The position numbers and the translations under genes are program-made. DNA of 10,254 nt from Pseudomonadota bacterium (GTDB taxonomy: Bacteria; Pseudomonadota; Gammaproteobacteria; Halothiobacillales; Halothiobacillaceae). Every line of letters starts with the position of its first letter. The stretch's first letter is position 1. Below are positions 1 through 5,845 of this stretch, one piece after another. The notes below the pieces were generated by a model that was not told where the DNA came from, did no database searches, and worked only from the letters and a program-made list of their open reading frames with translations. Location: assembly GCA_021795795.1 (NCBI GenBank), contig JAJYPA010000274.1:1-10254 (forward strand), in the 5' to 3' direction.

Positions 1-606
1 GTACGGATGGAAAATTCCACGCCGGTGTGCGTGAATTATCCGCCTGGGTCCGTCGCTGTTGTAACCAACGCAGGACAATATGACTGCACAAACACGGCAT
101 GGTCTGGTTCTGCGTTCTGCAATTATCTTGGTTCTCTCAATAATGGAAGCTCCCCCACATCTATTGCTCCGGTAGCTGGAGCGACAGGAACTGGGGCGCT
201 AGGCAACGCCTATTACACGGTGCAAACCATCATAAATAACCCGACAGGGGCACCAATTCAGGCATATTGGTATGCCGAATCAGACAACTCCGGGTGGTAT
301 TTTCTCAATGGATCCCAGATCGCACAAAGTACCAATTGGAACACCATGTACAAATACCCTATTACACTGCAACCGGGGAACAACGTCATAGATACGACGG
401 TTTTAAACCAAGGAAATGGAGTTGGCCCAAACTACGGACCCAACCCGACAGGCACCGTAGATGAAATTACGGGTGTCGGAGGGAATACGGTCTATTCCGC
501 AACAGGAAATGGATCATGGCGCATGGTGGCCGGGCCGCCGGTAACCCCTACCGGGTTACCGGCATCCAGAACGAATTGCTATACGCAGTCATGTGCTGCG
601 TCATAA
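1..606 (+). CDS. Surface or secreted protein with TraN-like beta-rich domain (3' part)
   Basis: The reading frame is open to the left edge of the window, so this is probably the 3' end of a longer gene. The first ATG (base 7) has no visible ribosome site and no signal peptide follows it. The visible protein is rich in Asn, Thr, Gly and Ser and has five Cys residues. Counting from the base-7 Met, residues about 70-175 form a domain with the pattern N-x-TGAPI-x-A, a later NG-[ST]-Q, then PITL-x-PG, NP-[TS]-[GA] and finally GSW near its end. The same order of motifs occurs in the middle of TraN (about 7200-7555), so the two domains are homologous by eye. The look is that of a beta-sandwich, PA14- or lectin-like module of surface proteins. 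A short Pro/Thr tail follows. The DNA is AT-richer here than in the tra genes. It could be an adhesin or a pilus tip protein; the specific function is unknown. Confidence 0.75.
   Translation, partial: VRMENSTPVCVNYPPGSVAVVTNAGQYDCTNTAWSGSAFCNYLGSLNNGSSPTSIAPVAGATGTGALGNAYYTVQTIINNPTGAPIQAYWYAESDNSGWYFLNGSQIAQSTNWNTMYKYPITLQPGNNVIDTTVLNQGNGVGPNYGPNPTGTVDEITGVGGNTVYSATGNGSWRMVAGPPVTPTGLPASRTNCYTQSCAAS
537..563. repeat. 11-bp perfect inverted repeat, 5-nt loop
   Basis: The arms GCCGGTAACCC (537-547) and GGGTTACCGGC (553-563) are perfect reverse complements separated by 5 bases. The repeat lies inside the last 70 bases of the first gene, about 58 bases before the next start codon. No T-run follows, so it is not a classical intrinsic terminator. 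It could be an RNA hairpin that tunes expression or protects a 3' end, or a protein or recombinase site. Confidence 0.6.
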
Positions 607-620
607 GAAGGAGATCTCCG

Positions 621-1421
621 ATGATAAAACGCTGGCGTAGTACGCTACTTACAGCCGTCCTTTCCGGATTTATGGCCACACAGGCCTTCGCCGCCCCAAC
701 CGGGATTCTGGCACATGTTCTGGCCTCACATCATGCCGGAAAAATCATCCGGACATTCCCAGGGCCGGACGGACTGACCGGCATCGTCATGGAATACAAC
801 GGCAGCAAGGCCATCGCCTATCTCACTCCGAACGGGAAATACCTGATCAGCGGCCTGGTGGCGAATCTGGAGACAGGAGCCAATGTAACGGCGGGATATG
901 GCATCAAGTACATCGGCAAGATCAACCTGGTGAAAGGCCCTGCCGCGTCCAAAATCGCTTTCCAGTGCGCAAGCCTGTCCGGTGTCACCGTCGGCAATAA
1001 GGGCGCCGCGAACGTCATGATCGCGGTGTTCAATCCTTCGACGCCGATGGGTCACAAGGTGATGGCCGTTATGATGGGTGAGGCCGGGCAGATGGCTAAA
1101 AAGGGCACGCTGCACGTCATGGCACTCCGGCTCGTACCCTACGGACCTCTGGCGCCGGCGATCCTCTCCGCTGGTAATACCGGGCGCGAAAACAGGCTTG
1201 GAAACGTGGTGGCGGGTAAGCCTGCGGGCTACGTCACGGCAATGGGCACGCGCTTCGCGCAGCGGAATAATGTGGTACTCGGCAATATCCCCATGAAGCC
1301 CCCTTTTCTGGTCATTTATTTTCCGCAGGCGGGCCTTTCCGCAGCCGTCCCGGTTCGCAGCCTGATGCGGGTGGCATCCACGGTGAAGTCGGCGGAAGTG
1401 ATCGCCGGGAATGTCCAATGA
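621..1421 (+). CDS. DsbC/DsbG-like periplasmic protein lacking CXXC
   Basis: The start at 621 is chosen because AAGGAG (608-613 region) lies just upstream and a good signal peptide follows (basic MIKRWR, hydrophobic stretch, AFA-A cleavage near residue 24); the frame itself is open further upstream. The 266-residue product resembles DsbC/DsbG. An N-terminal dimerisation-type domain carries GLTGIVMEYNG and YLTPNGKYLISG (residues 51-80). A thioredoxin-like part follows, with VMIAVFNPSTPMGHK (132-146) where DsbG has VYVFADPFCPYCK, and a late KPPFLVIYF stretch at the cis-Pro loop. The catalytic CXXC is replaced by TPMG-like residues, and only one Cys (about residue 116) remains in the protein. 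It therefore cannot be an ordinary disulfide isomerase; a chaperone or structural role in T4SS assembly is inferred. It overlaps the next gene by 4 bases. Confidence 0.75.
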   Translation: MIKRWRSTLLTAVLSGFMATQAFAAPTGILAHVLASHHAGKIIRTFPGPDGLTGIVMEYNGSKAIAYLTPNGKYLISGLVANLETGANVTAGYGIKYIGKINLVKGPAASKIAFQCASLSGVTVGNKGAANVMIAVFNPSTPMGHKVMAVMMGEAGQMAKKGTLHVMALRLVPYGPLAPAILSAGNTGRENRLGNVVAGKPAGYVTAMGTRFAQRNNVVLGNIPMKPPFLVIYFPQAGLSAAVPVRSLMRVASTVKSAEVIAGNVQ

Positions 1422-2677
1422 TCGCGCCGGTCATTGATCAACAGCAGGTCGCGGCCATCGTGCAGCGATCCGATGCCATCATGAGCACAGCCGGCACCAG
1501 GTCGGCCCCGGCATGGCTTCAGCCCAAGACGACACCCGCGGAGCGCGCCGCGGCCACCAAGATCGGCAAGCAAAGCACCAATATCCTGCAGGAATACGCC
1601 ACCCAGTACGCGCCACAGAGCAACGGCAAGGCGCAGGCATGGCTCCGCACGCGGGTGAACGGCGTGCCGGTGGTGCCGCCCGATCTGCACGGCAAGGCGC
1701 TCCAGGAATATGTCGATCACACCCTCATGGCGAAAGAGGAAAACTCGGCGAAAACGCTGGTGTTCATCAGCATGGATATGCCGCACAGCCTCTTGCGGCG
1801 CTGGTTCAAAGAGGTTGCCGATAACAAGCATCTCTTCGAGACCACGGTGTTTGTCCTCAGAGGATGGCCGAATCAGGCGGAAGGACTGCCGGAAATGATC
1901 GGCACCGTGAACAAGCTCATGCCCTCGTTCAAAAAGACCGCAAACGTGGAGATCAATCCCATCCTCTTCACCGATCACCACGTCAATCTGGCGCCGGTGA
2001 TCATTCATCAAGAGCCCAATCAACAATGGGGCGTGATGGTCGGTGACGAGTACGGATTACGCGGGGCGATAAAGCGCATCGACAAAGGCAAAGGGAGCCC
2101 TACCCAGGTGCGCGGCGAGGCCTGGAAGGTTGCCGAACCCAACATGGTTGCCGTGTTCCAGCAGAAGATCAAACACTTCAACTGGAAAGCGGAAGAGGCC
2201 GGGGCCAAGGCCCGCGACTGGCAAAGCGTGCGCGCGCGACTGGGCGATCCTTTACCGGATTCGCTACACGGGCGGAACTACACCTTTAATCCCTCCGTCA
2301 TCGCCACCAGGTCGATCCGACTGCCCAGCGGCAAATTACTGGTCCGCAAAGGACAGGAGATCGACCCGCTCACCATGTTCCCCTTCCCCTGGAGCCAATC
2401 CTACATCGTCCTGAATCCGTCCCAGCCGTGGCAGGTAAGACAGGTGCAGGCATGGGAAAGCATGTACCCCAATGTCGTGATCATGGCGAGCGAACTGCCC
2501 GCCACCTGGCAAGGGGAGAATGCCGTGGTAAACGCCCTGAACCACCCGGTCTACGGGATTTATCCGGGGTTGGCGCAACGGCTGGGCATTAACCGGGTGC
2601 CGGCATTGATTCAGCCCGATCACAACGTGTTGTCCATTACGGTTCCGAAAGAACCTCTGCCAGGAGAAAAGAGATGA
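1418..2677 (+). CDS. TrbC-TraW fusion, F-type pilus assembly protein
   Basis: The 419-residue protein contains two F-type T4SS modules. Residues about 110-205 match TrbC: a beta strand LVFISMDMP, then VFVLRGW, then INPILF and APVIIHQ, as in the thioredoxin-like TrbC fold. Residues about 230-410 match TraW: an AWKVAEPNM opening, the FNPSVIATRSIRLPSGKLL and KGQEIDPL box (290-318), then YIVLNPSQPWQV and a closing VPALIQPD strand. In F the two are separate, interacting proteins needed for pilus assembly and retraction in the periplasm. The start at 1418 overlaps the previous stop as ATGA, with only a weak ribosome site, which points to translational coupling. No signal peptide is evident at this start or at Met22. 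The protein has no cysteine. Confidence 0.85.
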   Translation: MIAPVIDQQQVAAIVQRSDAIMSTAGTRSAPAWLQPKTTPAERAAATKIGKQSTNILQEYATQYAPQSNGKAQAWLRTRVNGVPVVPPDLHGKALQEYVDHTLMAKEENSAKTLVFISMDMPHSLLRRWFKEVADNKHLFETTVFVLRGWPNQAEGLPEMIGTVNKLMPSFKKTANVEINPILFTDHHVNLAPVIIHQEPNQQWGVMVGDEYGLRGAIKRIDKGKGSPTQVRGEAWKVAEPNMVAVFQQKIKHFNWKAEEAGAKARDWQSVRARLGDPLPDSLHGRNYTFNPSVIATRSIRLPSGKLLVRKGQEIDPLTMFPFPWSQSYIVLNPSQPWQVRQVQAWESMYPNVVIMASELPATWQGENAVVNALNHPVYGIYPGLAQRLGINRVPALIQPDHNVLSITVPKEPLPGEKR

Positions 2678-3447
2678 TTGAAAATCTGGGTAAGAAAAGA
2701 AGCATCAGTCCAAGCGAAGATCATTGCTGCAACGTGTCCAGGGCAGCCGCTATCGCGGTTCTGGATGCGCTGGCGACCATCGTTCAGAAAGATCCCGCCA
2801 TTCTGGACACCATAGGGCAGGCAATGCCCCAAGGAGAGCAGGGGGAAGCCTACCGGGTATGGCTGGATCAATACCGCGCTTGTCAGGACGGGCAAGCAAC
2901 GCTGGACAAGGATCGGCTGGGCAAGGTTTTTTCGGCCCTGGGCACGCTCACAGAAAATTTCGTCTGGACAGACCTATACGAAACGGCACGCCACCATTCT
3001 GTAACTATCGTCAATGGTAGTGCCAAATGCCCGTGTGATGGCTTGTCGAAGGATTCTTTTCTTGACGGTGACACCGACGAAGTGGCTTCTCGCCTCATGT
3101 CCATGGTACCTGGCATATCGGACAACCCCGGTGCCGTCTTCTACCGGAAAAGCGTGACACAAGCCCTTTCTGTCGTCATAGCGGCCCTCCAACGCGGCGG
3201 GGATGCCTACACCCCCGCCGACCTTGCGCGTTTACTCCTGAGCCCTTCTGATCTGGACAAGCTGCCCAACCTGCCCGGCGTTCGCGGAACACCGGAGGGT
3301 CAGGTGGCGGCATCGTTAATCAACCGCTTCCGCGTACCCAATAACGACGGCGGTACCATGATCGACACGCAGAAGGTGATGGACTTATTCGGCGGCATTG
3401 CTGCGCGATTGGCGTGCGCTTCGGGGCAAGAGCCATGCTCAAGCTAA
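2674..3447 (+). CDS. Hypothetical protein, weak coupling-protein (TraD/VirD4) resemblance
   Basis: The start is well supported: AGGAG at 2662-2666 is seven bases before an ATG that overlaps the traW stop. The 257-residue product has no signal peptide or membrane helix and is mainly helical. Residues about 148-200 (GISDNPGAVFYRKS ... ALQRGGDAYTPADLARLLLS) resemble the helical insertion between the Walker A and Walker B parts of TraD/VirD4-type coupling ATPases. No Walker motif is present, so it is not an ATPase by itself. It has eight Cys, including a CC pair near residue 18 and CPC near residue 119. A partner or relic of a coupling protein is possible but only inferred. It overlaps the next gene by 13 bases if that gene starts at 3435. 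Confidence 0.7.
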   Translation: MIENLGKKRSISPSEDHCCNVSRAAAIAVLDALATIVQKDPAILDTIGQAMPQGEQGEAYRVWLDQYRACQDGQATLDKDRLGKVFSALGTLTENFVWTDLYETARHHSVTIVNGSAKCPCDGLSKDSFLDGDTDEVASRLMSMVPGISDNPGAVFYRKSVTQALSVVIAALQRGGDAYTPADLARLLLSPSDLDKLPNLPGVRGTPEGQVAASLINRFRVPNNDGGTMIDTQKVMDLFGGIAARLACASGQEPCSS

Positions 3448-3881
3448 GACGACTGACGAAAAATCAGAGGGCACAACGGGGGAAGGAGATGCAGCAAGCA
3501 TCCATTGCCGCCTTGAAGGGCTATTTTCTGGGTGATGGTGCGCGGAATCGAGTAATACGATTTCTGGTACGTTTCGCCCTGTATGGCACGTTCTGGAGCC
3601 TCATGGTTACGGGCATGGTGATCGCAGCCCTTGTGTGCGCGGTGTTTGTCGCACCTGGACATACATACGTTTTAGGTCAGTTTCGCGCCATGTTTTCCGA
3701 ATGGCCGACGGTTAAAATAGATGCCTTCGTTGTTTCAAGAATAGCAGATATTTTCGAGAATTTCGGTGTCTGGACAGGGTTGGTAATAGCATTGCTGATC
3801 CTGTTGATACCAATAGTGGAAGCTGCCCAAAAAGCAGTGAAAGAGAAATGGGCTGTGACAGCCGCAGGAAATCCGGATTAA
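3435..3881 (+). CDS. Small two-helix inner-membrane protein, unknown
   Basis: From the ATG at 3435 the product is 148 residues. It has a strongly basic N-terminus (LKLRRLTKNQRAQRGK), a long hydrophobic stretch at about residues 42-73 and a second at about 112-132, then a short charged tail. Both termini are predicted to face the cytoplasm. The start at 3435 overlaps the previous gene and has a GGGGCAAGAG-like site. The ATG at 3489 directly abuts AAGGAG (no spacing), so it is less likely; 3414 is in frame but lacks a ribosome site. The base composition falls here (one 60-base line is about 42% GC, against about 65% in traU). I do not recognise the family. Its place in the tra operon suggests a membrane accessory of the transfer apparatus or an entry-exclusion-type protein, without proof. 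Confidence 0.65.
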   Translation: MLKLRRLTKNQRAQRGKEMQQASIAALKGYFLGDGARNRVIRFLVRFALYGTFWSLMVTGMVIAALVCAVFVAPGHTYVLGQFRAMFSEWPTVKIDAFVVSRIADIFENFGVWTGLVIALLILLIPIVEAAQKAVKEKWAVTAAGNPD

Positions 3882-3915
3882 TACCGGAGCCGACCATTTT
3901 ATATAGGAGATCACT

Positions 3916-4284
3916 ATGTCACAAACAATTCGTACTGTAGGAGTTGGGCTTCTGGGCGCTGAGTGGTTGGCGATGGCCTATCAGGAGAAATTTATGTCTT
4001 TGGTAGCGGCAGGCGATACCAAAATAAATTTAGCCTATCTAAAGTCATTAGCATTACAGACGGCAGCGCCTACTATAGCGCACATGGTCGGGGCGGATCT
4101 GTATTTCCCTGCCATCTTCATTCTTGGTTGTCTGGGAGTTGGCCTATTCGCTGCAGGTATGGTGTATCCATTTCTGGAGAATGCGGTTTCGGCGTTGTTA
4201 GAAGTTGTCGGCCAACTTTTAAGTAAACCCCATGCGGTCAGCCACCTCTTGGAATCCGCACATTCTGGAAAAAGCACCGATTAA
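3916..4284 (+). CDS. Small membrane protein, unknown
   Basis: A good ribosome site (TAGGAG, about 3904-3909) precedes the ATG at 3916. The 122-residue protein has a weakly hydrophobic N-terminal stretch (about 6-22) and one strong membrane helix at about 64-88 (FPAIFILGCLGVGLFAAGMV), followed by an amphipathic segment and a polar His/Ser-containing tail. No family is recognised. The DNA is AT-rich for this window (the line at 4021 is about 38% GC), as in the preceding membrane gene, so the two may have arrived together. Confidence 0.65.
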   Translation: MSQTIRTVGVGLLGAEWLAMAYQEKFMSLVAAGDTKINLAYLKSLALQTAAPTIAHMVGADLYFPAIFILGCLGVGLFAAGMVYPFLENAVSALLEVVGQLLSKPHAVSHLLESAHSGKSTD

Positions 4285-4303
4285 AGTGAGTCCACAGCTT
4301 TCC

Positions 4304-4320
4304 GGCCAAAAGGCCTTTTT
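4304..4320 (+). terminator. Possible weak terminator or attenuator hairpin
   Basis: A short GGCC-AAAA-GGCC hairpin is followed directly by five T residues, between the 3916-4284 gene and the gene at 4335. The stem is only 4 bp, so it would be a weak terminator at best, perhaps reducing read-through within the operon. It could equally be chance. Confidence 0.25.
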
Positions 4321-4334
4321 AATGGAGGTGTGTC

Positions 4335-4592
4335 ATGCAGTTGAGCAAAATCACGAAGGCGGTATCAGCGGTCGTTCTGGTTGCGGGAATGGGGTTTTCT
4401 GGTGCGGCATTTGCTGCAACAGATTCGGCGTCCTGCGGACCCAGCAGGATGCCCGACACGACGAATTACTGCTGTAACGCCAACAAAGTCTACAGCGTGG
4501 GAAGCACCATCCACAAAGGAAAACTTGTTTGTCATGTGGCTGGAGAACCTTTCGGAGCTCCGACCGTGGCTTATTGGACAAAGGCCAAGTAA
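4335..4592 (+). CDS. Small four-cysteine periplasmic protein (DUF1496-like)
   Basis: GGAGG (4324-4328) sits six bases before the ATG. The 85-residue product has a clear signal peptide: basic start (QLSKITK), hydrophobic core, AFA-A cleavage near residue 27. The mature part is about 58 residues with Cys at 34, 46, 47 and 66. The stretch YCCNANKVYSVGSTIHKGKLVC recalls the pattern of the DUF1496 family (Cys, aromatic, YSxG, then L-x-C), a small periplasmic protein family of unknown role; this match is by memory and tentative. Two disulfides are possible. The stop codon is followed at once by the traU ATG, so the two genes are probably translationally coupled. Confidence 0.7.
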   Translation: MQLSKITKAVSAVVLVAGMGFSGAAFAATDSASCGPSRMPDTTNYCCNANKVYSVGSTIHKGKLVCHVAGEPFGAPTVAYWTKAK

Positions 4593-5840
4593 ATGCCTCT
4601 TCGCACATGGATCGCCGCAGGACTCACGGCCATTAGCCTCGCCCTGTCTGTACCGGCACTAGCCAGCGGCGCACAGGTGGCGACCATGTGCCCGGACGCG
4701 GGCGTTTTCAAGGAGCTGATCGGCGGGGTGTGCTGGTCAGCCCTCTTCCCGCTGCGCATCGCGGGCTCGACGTGGTTCGGCGGCAATTCCGGGGTACCCA
4801 ATGGCGCGGCGTCCGGGGCCATCTGTGAGTGTGGCGGGAGCTGGAAGCACCTCACCCTGCCAACCATCGGCATCCAGATCGGATACTGGCAGCCAACCAT
4901 GCTTATCGAAGCCGTGAGTCATCCCTTTTGCTCGCCGGTTCTGGGCGGCGTGAGTTTGTCGCCCAGTTCGACCACGGGAAACCAGTGGACCGGATCGTGG
5001 GGTGGCAACATCGGTACCGGTACGTCCACGGCCCAGCACAACAGCACTTTTTTCAACGTGCAGCTCTGGACCTTTCCGCTCATCACGATGATGCAGCTTG
5101 CCAACATCCCGGACTGCAATACGGGTTACAGCGGCATGAATCTCATGCTCATGAGCGAAGTGTTCCCGACCTGGAATAACGATCTCCTGTCCTTTCTGGC
5201 GTCGCCGGAGGAACTGCTATATGACAACCCCATCGGGTTGATCGGTTCTGCGGAAGAGTGTGCCCAGGAAAGCGTAGGTGCCCAGCCCATCGACAATGAA
5301 TACTGGACGGCGGGCTGCTGGGGACTGCTCTATCCGATGGTCGGCAGCAATCTCGACGGGAATGACCCCATACAGGCGTCCAGTATGGACGTGTCACGAA
5401 TGATCGCCATGGGTTTCCGCTTGGGATTCCTTGAGCGCACGATGGGCAACAGCACGCTCTGCGGCCCTCGACGCACCTACGTCTTGCCCAAGGCACAGTT
5501 CCGCTTTCAGATTCTTTTCCCGAACGATGAAACCAATCAGGAACCCAACGCCAGCATCAATCTCAGTAATACCCAGGTGCCGTCCGCACAGAGCATCCCG
5601 CCGGCCAACTATGTGACCCCGGCGGCGAGCAGTCAGGGCACGGTGGCGCAGCCGGGCGGCGTGAATATTCAGGCCCCGCCGACGCAGTCGGGGGAGTGTA
5701 CGCACTGGATGGGACAGTCACCCTTTCAGTGGGGGGAGTGGGATAGCCAGCCCGCGACCGGGGGCAACTACGTCTATCTGGTCTGGCAGTGGACCAACTG
5801 CTGTCTCGGTATCATCGGCCACCAAGGGCCTACGGGGTAA
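4593..5840 (+). CDS. traU: TraU, F-type pilus assembly / DNA transfer protein
   Basis: TraU is a periplasmic protein of F-type T4SS needed for pilus assembly and DNA transfer, and is rich in disulfides. The signal peptide ends at PALAS near residue 25. TraU hallmarks are seen: GVCWSALFPLRIAG (45-58), CECGG (78-82), IGYWQPTMLIE (96-106), PFCSP, then GCWGLLYPM and DPIQASSMDVSRMIAMGFRLG (about 240-280), LCGPRR (about 290) and a C-terminal YLVWQWTNCC. There are twelve Cys in all. The 415 residues exceed the roughly 330 of F TraU. Most of the excess is a Pro/Ser/Gln/Thr-rich segment at about 315-365, inserted before the conserved end. The family's CWxC box appears here as CWSA. No strong ribosome site is visible; the ATG follows the upstream stop directly. 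Confidence 0.93.
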   Translation: MPLRTWIAAGLTAISLALSVPALASGAQVATMCPDAGVFKELIGGVCWSALFPLRIAGSTWFGGNSGVPNGAASGAICECGGSWKHLTLPTIGIQIGYWQPTMLIEAVSHPFCSPVLGGVSLSPSSTTGNQWTGSWGGNIGTGTSTAQHNSTFFNVQLWTFPLITMMQLANIPDCNTGYSGMNLMLMSEVFPTWNNDLLSFLASPEELLYDNPIGLIGSAEECAQESVGAQPIDNEYWTAGCWGLLYPMVGSNLDGNDPIQASSMDVSRMIAMGFRLGFLERTMGNSTLCGPRRTYVLPKAQFRFQILFPNDETNQEPNASINLSNTQVPSAQSIPPANYVTPAASSQGTVAQPGGVNIQAPPTQSGECTHWMGQSPFQWGEWDSQPATGGNYVYLVWQWTNCCLGIIGHQGPTG

Positions 5841-5845
5841 TTCTC

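Noticed and set aside
726..1418. Minus-strand open frame (230 codons) opposite the DsbG-like gene
   Set aside because: The plus-strand gene has a signal peptide, ribosome site and family resemblance; the antisense product is Arg/His-rich without recognisable features.
3870..3879. Palindrome AATCCGGATT at the end of the 3435-3881 gene
   Set aside because: It is short, inside coding sequence and has no loop or T-run; probably chance.
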